Shown: in pieces, positions 32,245-42,854 of the stretch | Layout: every line of letters starts with the position of its first letter | Numbering within the stretch: position 1 is the first letter of the stretch | The notes under the pieces: model-generated | The model's input: only the letters and a program-made list of their open reading frames with translations | Told to the model about the DNA's origin: nothing | The model's database searches: none | Translations under genes and position numbers: made by a program | DNA from: Aphanomyces cochlioides | Lineage: Eukaryota > Oomycota > Saprolegniomycetes > Saprolegniales > Verrucalvaceae | Assembly: GCA_019828595.1 (NCBI GenBank) | Contig: JAHQRK010000028.1 | Coordinates: 496,001 to 560,000, forward strand | DNA: 64,000 bases | Direction of reading: 5' to 3'

Positions 32245-32736
32245 CTACCTCTGTTCCACAATTCATGTTATCAGTTACAACGTTCTTGATTTGGGCTTTT
32301 TTAACTCTATTCAAAGCCTTCAACACAAGAAGGAATGCCGCAAAACCGAAGAATTGATGCTTGCTGTCAAGGATGCCTTCAATGAATTGGATCCTGCCAC
32401 CTTAACCAAAACCTTCAAGACTCTACAGCGCGACTAAAGATTGTGATTGAAGTGAATGGATCCAATTCATTCAAGATTCCTCGAAGCAAGCATCAAGTCA
32501 ATGAAGAAGATCAAGTCACTCTCCAGCTACTGGACCTTCGCCTTGAAGAAGAAGAACGATTGAGCTAGTTATGCGACCTCTTTGAAAGTTGTGATGTCTA
32601 GTTGACCCATGATAACATGCAGTAGCTCGTCGTACCTGGTTTTATTTTCAGATTCGATGGGTGTTGATGGTATACTGAACATCATATATTTGAAATTGTT
32701 GAATTTCTAATAACATGAATTGTGGAACAGAGGTAG
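32245..32736 (+). mobile_element. Stowaway/mariner-like element with transposase remnant (492 bp)
   Basis: Exact 27-base terminal inverted repeats (32245-32271 and 32710-32736) begin CTACCTCTGTTCCACAATTC. The dinucleotide TA flanks both sides, as expected for Tc1/mariner insertions. Just inside the left repeat a frame reads NVLDLGFFNSIQSLQHKK, matching the DLGFF segment of mariner-type transposases. It then meets a stop (near 32438) and continues in another frame to LRLEEEERLS. The N-terminal half of the transposase is absent, so this is an internally deleted, non-autonomous copy. Confidence 0.85.
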
Positions 32737-33351
32737 TATATTATATTCGACAGTTTTTACAATACAATACGTATTGCAATCAAGTATTGCAATACACATA
32801 GGATTGCAATAGCAATACTGAAACAGAAGAGTTTCCATGTTTAGATTCCAAATATGACAAAGATGCAACGACGAGCAGAGGGGATGGTAGACCAGCCCTG
32901 TTTCTAGCTCAGAGTGGTTCCACACTGCTCCGATTGCCGTGTCGACAACGGCGTGAGTATGTGCCTCTGTCGTGATGACTACTGGAATCTCTTCTCATCC
33001 AAACTCTCGTCCCGAAGCCGTGGGGCTTTGACAGCGCCGATACAACAATCCAATGTGCAATTTGAAAAGCCCAAAGGAATACTACAATTCGCATGTCACG
33101 TCAACACGTGAGTACAATAAACACGCGGTAACGTTGGTGTTCATTTGCAAGGAACCCTACCCACTGACTCATCGACGATGCTCACAGTGTTGGCCAATTC
33201 CAATTGTCCCGAACGAACACAAGCGTGGCTGGTGAAAGGAAGTCAGCCACATCACTGGAGGCGAATTCGTCGTGCATCGTCTCCCAACTCGATCGTACAG
33301 TGACGACAAAGAATGCCATCGTAGCTTAGAATACTTAATAACTAACAGCGT
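32737..33351. other. intergenic, no gene seen
   Basis: The first 80 bases repeat the word ATTGCAAT several times (about 32760-32820). The rest has no recognisable gene. Confidence 0.45.
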
Positions 33352-34689
33352 CTACATATGGGACTTTAGCCGCTTCATTGGCGGCAGGCTATCGCAAATC
33401 GAAAAGGTTTCCACGGATGGTGGAGTCGTGGCATGCCATGGAAAGCCCAATTCGTCGAGCTGAGCCACTTGGCCGGCTGTCAGGCTTTCCAGTGTGCAGC
33501 GGATGTCGTCGATCACGTCTGCGAGACGCATGTGCCACGCTTTCTTGGGCCACTGGCCGTCATGTTGTGGGACGCGGAAGGAATCCGAGACGTTCAAATG
33601 ACCGTACAGTCGGTGGAACGTGTGCAGCGCCACGAGTTTGGTTTCCCAAGGAAGGGGCAACGAGTGCCACACAAAGCCCATCTCGTTCAACTGGACTTTC
33701 CGCGCCGGTACCATGTCGGACATGTTTTGGCGGATGTTGTGGACGGCGTGGCCGAGCTTCATGTGCCACGTTTCCCGTGGCCAGAGGGACGATTCACTAG
33801 GCACGACAAAGCCATAAGGCACATTGAGCGTGCCAAACAATCGCTTGTACGTTTCGAGCGCGAGAACTTTGACATCCCAGCTCATTTCCAAGTGGTCCCA
33901 CACAAAGCCAAGTTCGAGGAGCTGTCTTCGCCGTTCGTTGGACATGTCGTGGCCATTTTGCCGAATGTTGTGCACAGCATGGCCGAGTTTGAGGCCCCAC
34001 GTTTCCTTGGGCCATCGCGGATCGTCTGACGGAACGCGGTAGCTGTAAGCGACAAGAAGGTCGCCATGGATCTGCTTGTACGTGACGAGCGCGACAATCT
34101 TGGTTTCCCAACTCATGTCGAGGATATTCCAGACGAATCCCATCGAACTGAGGTACTTGAACCGGTCTGAATCGGGCTTGGTCTTCTGTCGGAGTGAGCG
34201 GACGGCGAGTCCGAGGCGCATCTTCCATAGATCTTTGGGCCACCGGACGTCGCCGCTCGGGATACAAAACTCTTGCGGGACGCATAGATCGCCATAAATA
34301 TCTTTGTAGGTGCGGAGCGCGAGCAATTTCTGCGCCCACTTGACTTCGTTCACGTCAAAGACAAAGTTGATCGCTTTGAGCGCCGCGAGCGTTTCTGGGT
34401 GCAAGTTGCCATTCTTGTAGTGCATGCGGACTTGGGCCGTGTTGAGTTTGACGCCATGGAGATGGGACGGCCATGGATCTTCGTGGGGGATTGTGTACAG
34501 CTTGGGAAAGCTCGTGAACGACGTCTTCTCGCGCTGCATCGTGTGTAGGATCTGTGCCGCTTCAACAAAGAGGGGAAACTGTCGCGGCGTGCCATTCAAA
34601 AGCGACGACAACGCGGTCGGATTATTTCGACGTTTCGTCCGTGGACTTGCCTCGGAAGACGAACATGGGGAGGACACCGTCGACGACAT
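33352..34689 (-). CDS. helicase-associated-domain repeat protein (445 aa)
   Basis: Single exon made of four clear tandem units of about 70 residues plus a weaker first one. The unit pattern is: Gly-Phe-x-Trp, W-x-x-K near ALxTYK, G-x-L-x-VP, VPS-x-D-x-x-WP, then W-x-x-x-LG-x-AV-x-x-IRQ. This is the helicase-associated (HA) domain pattern, here without a helicase. An N-terminal Ser-rich stretch and a nuclear-type KRR precede the repeats. The frame stays open to an in-frame ATG at 34887, which would add 66 residues. The role is unknown; HA repeats are thought to bind nucleic acid. Confidence 0.85.
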   Translation of the reverse strand: MSSTVSSPCSSSEASPRTKRRNNPTALSSLLNGTPRQFPLFVEAAQILHTMQREKTSFTSFPKLYTIPHEDPWPSHLHGVKLNTAQVRMHYKNGNLHPETLAALKAINFVFDVNEVKWAQKLLALRTYKDIYGDLCVPQEFCIPSGDVRWPKDLWKMRLGLAVRSLRQKTKPDSDRFKYLSSMGFVWNILDMSWETKIVALVTYKQIHGDLLVAYSYRVPSDDPRWPKETWGLKLGHAVHNIRQNGHDMSNERRRQLLELGFVWDHLEMSWDVKVLALETYKRLFGTLNVPYGFVVPSESSLWPRETWHMKLGHAVHNIRQNMSDMVPARKVQLNEMGFVWHSLPLPWETKLVALHTFHRLYGHLNVSDSFRVPQHDGQWPKKAWHMRLADVIDDIRCTLESLTAGQVAQLDELGFPWHATTPPSVETFSICDSLPPMKRLKSHM

Positions 34690-36961
34690 GTTTGACGATT
34701 CGCACTGTCCTACGCAATTGAAAAATAATGTAATGGGGCAGGTCGGGTGCGATTTTTCCGACATTGAGGCATTGCGTCGCAAATCCATATGCTCCATCCG
34801 GTGGCTGTTTGATTGTTGTACTGAAGAATTCAAAACAGCACACCAACCAACTGTCTCACCAGATTGATGTGAGCGGTGGTGAGACATTTGAAACGGCACT
34901 TTGCACTTTATATGGTGCAACTTGCACCGGGGGACACTTGGTGAGATTCTTCAGCATGCACTGTGGAAAGAATGGCCAAGATTTCGAAACCTGAAGCAAC
35001 AAGAAAACGAACGCCCGCTCGGTTGTTGTACACGGCTCTCCATCTGCAATTCAACTACAATTTGCACGGGGCGCGCCTCGAGGAAGCAAGCATCCACCCA
35101 CGAATGCCATGTATATCGAGAGAATAAGTTCAAAATTTGCGCTGAATACGGTGTAGTTTTTCAAACTCACAACTAGAGACAGGTCGGTGCAATCCAGTAC
35201 ACGCATCGGTCTTTGCCTCTGCCTTCTCTCTCTCTTTGTGCTTGACGACAAAGACGATTGTTCAAATCGTTCTTATGTGCCGTCAAGTCATATGGTGTCA
35301 TGGCACACTGGAGTGGGGAAATGCCATCCGTGGGACTTGAATAACTTTGCGATGTGTGACTCTCAGGGTTACACCACCTCTGGAGCGTCTCAAAGGCGGA
35401 GACGGTTTTTGCGCCGTCTTTCATGCGGGAGCGGCAGGTTTGGCATGCTAATTTGTAGAGGAGATGGTTTGTGTCGAACCCACATTCGATGGCAATTCTC
35501 GGTGCAATGGGCGAATCCTGCGCCGCGTGGAGTATACATCGCCCAGGTGCATCCAAGGATGCAAGAAGAATCAAATCGAAGAGGATGGGTTTGGATCGAC
35601 ACATTTGGACGCGCAAATTGCATCACGCTTTCAAAAACAGAGGCGGCAGGAGTCCCATATCAACAATTGCCCAGAGAGATATAGCATCGCACGCTGAAGT
35701 TGTTCTCGGTGCACAAGGAACGGCAGCTCCCCGAGTTGACAAAACAATCGCAGCTGGAGGGATCTTTTGTCAAACGTGAGGGAAAGAACGACAAGATCTC
35801 CATGTCCTCGCATTCTCTTTCTCGTCCTGGTATTTGCGCTTGGCCTGTCGCTACGGATGACAAAAGATCGATCCAATCTGCACGTAATGTTGTCTGTCGA
35901 CCATGGGAACCAATGAACAGAGGTGTTGAGTCCTCCCACGACTGTGCTCAACAGAGGAAAACCCATCACTCTCGAGTGGGAACGACAGCGAGCTCTGTCT
36001 CGTGTCTCCCCCGATAGGAGACGCAGCCACTTCTTGCTTGTTGTCCCAGATTCTCTAGAGAGATAAAGAGATGGACTGGGCGAAAAAGCCCACTCTTGGA
36101 CTAACAAATGGACTGCACCAAGATGGTTGCGAGGATGCAGTCCTTTGGAATTCACCAGAGCACGTGGTCCGTGGTGTCAAAAGTTAGGATGCGTTCACAT
36201 GACAGACTGTAGACGCCTATGAAGGAAAGTGTAATGCGCCAAGTGCAAGTGGTCGCTGGGTCGTTGTCAACAATGTCACACGACCACGTTTCTCGGAGCG
36301 ACTCCACGTGGTCTTGCCAATATACTCATCAAGAAAGACAACGAGTTTCAACACAAGTCGTGGCTCTGTCATAGTCAGCGGCTTCATTGAGCATGGAGAC
36401 GGCGGAGATATCATTGTGAGGTTTCAATATTCTCTCGCTGGGGGAATAGTAATTAACTTCGATGACAATGACACCCATGACCCATGAAGACATTGCCGAT
36501 TCGGCAATGTGGGTGTTTTGTATGCTCGGATGCATAGCTTTGTTAATATATACCACGTGAATCCAAAGGCACCCGTGCGTAATCAGAGAAATACCGGTAA
36601 GTCAGCAATCGATAAATCAGTTGTCGAATGATTGCCCAAAGCGATTCTCCACGGACGGGTGAGATGAAAATCGCGCCGTTCAAGTATGGAGAAGGAAGAG
36701 CAACTGCATCGAAACTGCGGGTATCATCGACTTTTGAATCTTTGGGGTGGCGCGAGGGAGTTGCTGGTTGATCTACTGTGTAACGTTAATCGACCCAAGC
36801 CAACGACGACGATTGCATGTTGTGTTGGACTCATCTTGCAAGTCAACTGCGCCGTCTTTGGTGCACGCACTGCCCCGAAACTGGTTGCCACGCGCTACGA
36901 ACACGATTTGTTGTCAGTCTTGTTTACGCCAAAATGGGTTCACCTTCGCTCGTCTACGATA
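34690..36961. other. 2.3 kb without a supported gene
   Basis: Many short open frames occur on both strands, but none has a recognisable family, conserved motif or splice chain. A short frame at 36686-37174 (162 codons) overlaps the duplicated segment described below and may be a gene relic. A 10-bp perfect palindrome lies at 36490-36510. Confidence 0.4.
36490..36510. promoter_or_regulatory. 10-bp perfect palindrome
   Basis: ACATTGCCGA at 36490-36499 and its exact inverse at 36501-36510 flank a single base. It could bind a dimeric protein, but no gene start lies within several hundred bases, so a role is not supported beyond the symmetry. Confidence 0.4.
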
Positions 36962-37605
36962 GGCGCCCCACTACTGAAACTTTACGCGTACATTGCCACG
37001 ACGGAGCATATACTTGGGTTCGATCGAATCGAGTTTCAACAATCGACAGTCTCACGATCGCTGCAAACATGGGTGCAACATGAACTTCCATCAAAGTGCC
37101 TTGCCCATCGAATTGTTGGTTGCAAAGAATATCACTCCCCTCAGATGGCGATCGGGACTCAACGAAGCATTTGATTGGTTGAAAGGGTAATCAACGTAGC
37201 TTTTGATTGGTTGAAAGGAAATGGGAAGATTTGATTGGTTGAAAAGGCAATGGGACTCAATCTTGTATTTGATTGGTTGAAAAGACAACCGATATCCCCA
37301 TCAGATGTCCAAATGGCCAACGTAGCTTTTGATTGGTTGAAATAGTAGCGTTTGATTGGTTGAAAGGCAACGGGACTATTGATTAGTTGAAAGGCAACCG
37401 AGACTTCAGGCAATCGTGAACATTGCGGAGTAATACAGGAATCAATCACCCCAGGACAAAAAAAGAGGGCTAGTGAGCTTGAATGACCTTCCTCGGTGGG
37501 CGCCCCCACTACTGCAACTTTACACATTGAAGAACATGAATTTGGGTTGATCGAATCGAGTTTCTCGCTCCGGACATGGGTGCAATTTGAAATCCATCAA
37601 AGTGG
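36962..37605. repeat. pair of diverged ~110-140-bp direct repeats
   Basis: The segment at about 36962-37100 recurs at about 37500-37605 with small deletions and roughly three quarters identity. Shared landmarks are GCGCCCC.ACTACTG, GATCGAATCGAGTTT and CATGGGTGCAA. The cluster of 15-base repeats sits between the two copies, so the whole may be an old duplicated unit split by repeat insertion. Confidence 0.6.
37170..37392. repeat. seven copies of TTTGATTGGTTGAAA
   Basis: Exact copies start at 37170, 37202, 37230, 37268, 37328 and 37351; a variant with one changed base starts at 37378. Spacing is irregular (8-45 bases between copies). The complement, TTTCAACCAATCAAA, contains a CCAAT box in every copy. 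Confidence 0.93.
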
Positions 37606-37780
37606 GAATCGGAAGTTGATAAGTACTACAGTAGTAGATCATTTCCCGCAGACGTTGCCAACGTACTAATGGGAAACTGGACTCAACGTACATATCGACA
37701 GTCGAAGATCTCAACTTGACTTTGCAAAATCCTCTTCTCCACTCGACAATCGTGAAAACATCGATCGCAGGGTGATCCAT
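37520..37780 (-). CDS. possible short protein (86 aa)
   Basis: Frame starting MDHPAIDVFTIVEW and ending FDQPKFMFFNV. It is rich in charged and aromatic residues and reads more protein-like than its surroundings. Its last third covers the second copy of the duplicated segment, whose first copy in the same orientation is interrupted. No family recognised. It could be the remnant of a larger gene. Confidence 0.25.
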   Translation of the reverse strand: MDHPAIDVFTIVEWRRGFCKVKLRSSTVDMYVESSFPLVRWQRLREMIYYCSTYQLPIPTLMDFKLHPCPERETRFDQPKFMFFNV

Positions 37781-38770
37781 ACCACCATCATTGCAGCATA
37801 AAGAGATCACAATTATTCAATTTGAATGTTCGCCCCCGATAGTCTATTCACTGAACGTGTCTTGGTTGACGAATATTGTCGCTTGACGCTATTTTCACGT
37901 GGTAGAGAGGCCAAACATGGGTTCGACGCTCCTCAAGAGCCACATCGTCAAAGCCTTAACAGCCAACCATCCAACACCCCCAGCCCAAATATTAGTTCAG
38001 GAGTGTCCAGCGTAATGTGTTTGTGCGAAGCCTTTAGCATTCCCCTCGAGGGCGTTGAAACAATTGTATCCATCGTACTCACGCCCCGTGTTCCTTGATG
38101 GTCTTCCCTACTGAAATACTTGCATGTCTTGGGTTGTAGGTTTCCTTGCGACCACCGGTAAACCTCAGTGGGGAGTTTGTCGAGCTTGACTTATACAAAT
38201 TTCAACGGGTACTGTCAATATCAATACACGTCCTGAATATCATTTAATAAAGGTTATTTAATATAAGAATAATCGATCTTTCCACCCTCAACACCTCTCA
38301 TCACAAAAAAGAAACCCACTTCAGCATGCTATCTTCATGTGCTTCTGCATGTAGTGTAGTGAGCTTTAGGCTCTTTTATTGCATCGTCGTTCGTAGTACA
38401 AACCTCATCTTGTCATCTACTCAGAAGAAAAATCCTGTGATCTCGAAATCCTCCAAGTGTTTATATGGAATTGAGAGCTTGTCGGCAACAACGTGGCCAT
38501 TTCAAATATAAATTTTGAGAGTTTTCTTCCTCTCGACATAAATGCTGGCGCAGCGTGCGTCTAGCGGTCGATGGCGGCGGCGAAAAGCTTGAGGAAGACC
38601 GTATGCGTCTTGCGGTCATTCTTTCTGCATTGAAATCGTTTTTTATGGCCATTGCGCAATCAAATCTTCAAGGTGGATCCATGGCGGAGCGAATCAAGTG
38701 TGAGGATTTTGCAGTGTCGTGTCCAGTTGGAAGAATTTGAAGTCGATGGCAACTTTGCCCAGATCTCAAC
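37781..38770. other. intergenic, no gene seen
   Basis: No supported gene. AT-rich near 38210-38280. The final 200 bases are the probable promoter of the ankyrin gene at 38771. Confidence 0.45.
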
Positions 38771-39601
38771 ATGGCGTCCGCCGCGCAAGTCCTAGCGTCC
38801 AGCGACCTCGTGCAGGCTTTAGTGGGCTTCCAAAGCGGCGTCCTTGAGTACGATACTCCAGTGACGCGGCTCGCCCACGCCGCTCCGCGCTCAATTCCTC
38901 ATCTGCGAGACTTTCTCGTCCGGGACTTTCAACCGATCTTTGACCCTTGGCTTCGAACGCACGAGTATACCGGCCTCAAACGCATTGTCTCGACTACATC
39001 TATTCGCCCAGCTCTGCTGGCATACGCAGTGTCGGTCGGCAATCTCCCGCTTCTACAAGTTCTCCTCCGAACTCCCTCCTTGGACCCGACGACGTCGTCC
39101 TCCGTCTTGATGGACATTGCAGCAACACAAGGTCATGGCCACATTGTAGCGTTCCTCCATGCCCAGCCTGGCCAACTGGCGACGACGGCAGCTATGAATG
39201 GAGCGGCTGCCAATGGACATTTGGAAATTGTGCAATTTCTCCATGCCCACCGATCAGAAGGATGTACGACAGACGCAATGGACGATGCTGCGGGGGCTGG
39301 CCATTTACACATTGTCCAGTGGCTAGGTCATATTGGCGACGCGCGCTGCACTGTGCGTGCGCTGGATGCTGCAGCGGCACGTGGTCACATTCGCATTGTG
39401 CAGTTTCTCCTCGAGGAAGTCGGTATGTACTGCAGCCCGAACGCCCTTGTCACCGCTGCGTGTGCGGGCCATGATGCAGTCGTTCGCGTTCTCTGGGCTC
39501 AAATCCTCGACAAAGACGCTGCCCGAACTGCAGCTATGCGCCAAGCGAGTCGAGCAGGCTTCAACCACGCAGCGCAAATGCTCGCCGCGACGTGTATGTG
39601 A
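38771..39601 (+). CDS. ankyrin-repeat protein (276 aa)
   Basis: Single exon. Residues 1-90 form an alpha-helical lead region. From about residue 75 onward there are ankyrin-type units in the form common in oomycetes: AVSVGNLPLLQVLL, AATQGHGHIVAFLHA, AAANGHLEIVQFLHAHR, AAGAGHLHIVQWLG, AAARGHIRIVQFLLEE and a final degenerate unit. No catalytic domain. It probably serves as a protein-interaction module. These proteins form very large families in Saprolegniales. Confidence 0.88.
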   Translation: MASAAQVLASSDLVQALVGFQSGVLEYDTPVTRLAHAAPRSIPHLRDFLVRDFQPIFDPWLRTHEYTGLKRIVSTTSIRPALLAYAVSVGNLPLLQVLLRTPSLDPTTSSSVLMDIAATQGHGHIVAFLHAQPGQLATTAAMNGAAANGHLEIVQFLHAHRSEGCTTDAMDDAAGAGHLHIVQWLGHIGDARCTVRALDAAAARGHIRIVQFLLEEVGMYCSPNALVTAACAGHDAVVRVLWAQILDKDAARTAAMRQASRAGFNHAAQMLAATCM

Positions 39602-39895
39602 AACAAGTCGACCATGAAGTTGTTTGTGAGGTGAACGTTGTAATGACACTATGTTGTACGTCGACATGACTGCAGTGTGATCGGCAAGTCCAAGTCACGC
39701 TTTCCCAACAGAAGAGGGCCACGCCATGGACAAGCGTTAGTCGATGTCGCAGCGTTGAAAGGAGCACTGAATGCAACCACGTCGTCCATTTTCGTCCATG
39801 AGCTTTCAGTTAGCTCTGCACGCGTGTTGTGGTCCGCAGACCCTCTCAAATAAATATCCTCCAAAAAATATATCTATATTTATATCAAGAAATAA

Positions 39896-40442
39896 GGGCG
39901 GGTCTGGATGCCACCAAAAATGGCATAAAAATGCCAAAAAATGCCATACTTCGAAATATGCCATAATTTTCAATTTTGACTGTCTGGATGCCACCTTCTC
40001 AAAGAATTTTGTGTCACAATTTTCTGGAGTTTTGATCAAATTATGCCATAAAAGAAATGGACCAAATTGGTCTATTTTTTATGACATATTTTCGTCATGA
40101 ACGCACTGATCGAGTCAAGCTTGCGATTCAGCTTGTCATCTCTACAAAAATACACGCACACACTATATTTTATCACTCTGTTGCATGTTCTAACACTCTG
40201 AGAAGCGACAGTGATCGAGCCTTGCTCATCTCTGGCTCGTTTCAAAGTTTCCGGTAGGAAGTGACTGACACAGCAGTATGACAGCAATCGTAATGTTGAA
40301 GGCCACAAGTTGTGGCATCCAGACAAATAACAAATTCTCCAACTATTCCATTTTAAATTGTGAATTTGGAACTGGAAAATTTTTGCAAAATGTCATTTCA
40401 GTTTTATGGAATAAAAAAATTGATGGGCATCCAGACCAGCCC
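39896..40442. mobile_element. Harbinger-like MITE (547 bp)
   Basis: The terminal inverted repeats are GGGCGGGTCTGGATGCC on the left and GGGC then TGGTCTGGATGCC on the right (as complement), one mismatch in 17. TAA at 39893-39895 and at 40443-40445 forms a 3-bp target duplication, as in the PIF/Harbinger group. The element has no open gene. A second internal GTCTGGATGCCACC lies near 39985. A nearly identical copy occupies 1-415. Confidence 0.88.
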
Positions 40443-40664
40443 TAAGTAATTTTCTGGACATTGCAAAAGAAATAGATATATTTATTGAAAACTAATAACA
40501 ATAAATAATTGTAAACATTTGCTGAAATAAATAAATATTTTGTGACATCTGAATTACTCCAAATACTCCCCACCAAGCATTTTCACGACGTTTCATTGAG
40601 CAATAACGATTGGAGACAGTGTAACACGTGTATTGGACTCTATATTTCGTCATAAAACATTTCG

Positions 40665-42201
40665 ATGGTCCAAGTCCACCCCCCTCCCAACATCCTCCGA
40701 GGAAAGCAACTGGCTGACCTCTACTTCACTCGTCTCTCGGACACGAGCAACGTCTGGGTATGCAAATGCGGTGTCAAGCGAACCCAGAGCAGCTCAGGCT
40801 ACACGAACTTGTGTAGTCATTTTACTTCCTGCCACCCCGAATACCAACAGTTGGACGCCAACAACCCCTCCAACGTGTCCGTAATCCTCGACATGCTCAT
40901 ACCTCCAAGTGTACGTAAGGTATATGGTTGGATTGACTGGACTGTTATTTCATTACTACCCTTTTCATTTTGTGAAAATGATATGTCTCGAAAACATTCC
41001 CGTTTGGAGCCGATTGGTCAAAATACCCTGATGAAATGGATGGAGAAGTTGACCGATTGTGTCGAGAAGAAGATATCTGATGTGCTCTCTGACAAATTTG
41101 CCATTGTCTTTGACGGATGGTCCCTCGGATCTACACACTACGTTGCTGTCTTTGTGTCTTTTCCCTCTAATGATTCGATTGGCTACCAAAAGTTCCTACT
41201 ATCTTTTGCACCAATCAATGAAGAGGATTCATTGAACGCGATATCACACAAGAAATACTTGGAATTTGTATTGGATGTATTTGGGGAAGACCTTATCCAA
41301 TATTGTTGTTTTGATTGGTGATAATTGCTCCACCAATCGTGCGCTGTTTCGCCTCCTTGGAATCCCATTGGTTGGTTGCGCGAGCCACCGTTTCAACTTG
41401 TTTGTGGGTGATATCTTGCGTGAAAAAGAAGAAATAGTCAATTTGGTCAAAGACCTTATGCGCAAGTTGAAGACCATCATTCTGTCGGCCAAGCTTCGTC
41501 GCTTGACAAACCTGAGTCCAAAAACTCGAAACGCGACTCGATGGAGCTCGACCTACGCTATGTTTCGGCGCTACATGGACATCAAGCGCTTTCTACGCTT
41601 CTTAGACGACCGCGAGGTCGAGTCCATGCTTTCCACCGTCTCGCAAGATCGTGAAATCTCAGATCTGCTTGAAACACTCGATGATCTCCATTCTGCCACT
41701 GTGGCACTTCAAGATTCAGAAATATCACTCTCTGATGTCCGTGATATTTTCGATGAAGCGATTGAATCCTACCCCCAAGCCATTGTTCGCCTTGGAGAGA
41801 ACTCCGAAATTGTCGAAAATGTCGAATTCGAAACTGCCGTGGTGAAAATTTTGCGTGGTTGTACGACTTCATCGATGAGTGATGGTCAAAGGATGAGTGT
41901 TGGTCGTTTGGTGGTGTCCTCGAGCATCGGCGAAGGTGTTCCATTGCAGCGCTTGACGATTGCCGAACGAGCCAAGAAGCGACAAAAGTTGTCCGATGAA
42001 GGTACTAATTACATTGATTACCGCTTTATACGACCTACCTCGAATATATGTGAGCGATTTTTCTCTCTGGCGAAGTATGCACTGACTGATCGCCGCCGCG
42101 GCACATTGCCACGCACGTTCGAACAGCAAATGTTTCTGAAGGCAAATGCGAGTCTATGGGCGATATCTGATGTCGCTGCGATCATGACGAAGGACGAGTA
42201 G
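40665..42201 (+). pseudogene. hAT-family transposase, frameshifted
   Basis: The first frame (40665-41321) begins with a BED-type zinc-finger pattern (VWVCKCGVKR...LCSHFTSCH) and continues through the start of the catalytic domain (DGWSLGSTHYVAVF). The second frame (open from about 41266 to 42201) carries VVLIGDNCSTN, NATRWSSTYAMFRRY and, near the end, the hAT dimerisation region (NICERFFSLAKYALTDRRRG). The two overlap in different phases near 41290, so one small indel separates them. No terminal repeats could be assigned. It starts about 220 bases beyond the MITE. Confidence 0.88.
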
Positions 42202-42627
42202 TTTGTTTTTCCTAGAGTCGCAATCTTGAATAACTCAAATAGATAATGCATTGTTCATTTCATGTTGAGTGAGTTATCTTTCCTCAGGGGCACACAATAT
42301 AGATAACTCCGTGGTGGAATGGTTAAAGATAAATTCTTGCATGCGTCTATGAATACAAGTAGATCTAAGATAAGATAATGAGAGGGTCTGGTGGTCCCCA
42401 CAGGCCACACGATTGCACGTCACTGCTAGACAAGATAGAACAAAGTCGAGTGCCTCGTCAAGATGTATCGGACTGGACAGTTCGTGGGCTGCATTGTAAT
42501 TGCCGTCGCACCGCCGCCGTCGTGTTTTCCTTGCGCTGGTACGTTGAGTCATTGGAGGTCTCAGCCGAGCTCAATGGTTGCGACTTTCGGCGACAGTCTC
42601 GTCGGAATCAACGTCGCACTACAGTAC
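42202..42627. other. left flank of retrotransposon insertion, no gene assigned
   Basis: Contains a tRNA-like A-box word near 42313 but no B-box. The frame that ends in the left LTR reads on into sequence right of the element (48067-48255) when the element is ignored, but it has no recognised family. Confidence 0.4.
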
Positions 42628-42632
42628 ATGCG

Positions 42633-42846
42633 TGTTGTGTCTCCCGCTTCTTCTTGGCTGTCGACCACGGGAACCTTCGTCAAGGCGAGCAAAATCAACA
42701 CTGTAATCGGTAGTTAAAGTGAGGCCACGTGGCAGCCCCCTCTAGGTTACAATAAAGTGCGTCCCCACTAGGTCTCCTGCATAATCCTACACACAGCAAT
42801 GGGGTGAACTCTTGCGAACCCCATTTGCCTCTGTCACAACAGAACA
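42633..42846 (-). repeat. 3' LTR of the gypsy element
   Basis: 214 bases, starting TGTTGTGTCTCCCGC on the plus strand and ending ACAACAGAACA. It is the downstream LTR because the element is on the minus strand. Substitutions against the other copy are scattered, with no indel. Confidence 0.95.
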
Positions 42847-42854
42847 CTTCTCCC

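Noticed and set aside
35173..36155. Overlapping open frames of 100-174 codons on both strands
   Set aside because: Composition is not protein-like, frames overlap on both strands, and no splice chain or motif supports any of them.
37170..37392. CRISPR array
   Set aside because: Repeats are 15 bases, spacing is irregular, one copy is changed, and the genome is eukaryotic.
42295..42370. tRNA or tRNA-derived SINE suggested by an A-box-like TGGTGGAATGG
   Set aside because: No B-box (GGTTCGANTCC) at the right distance and no cloverleaf could be drawn.
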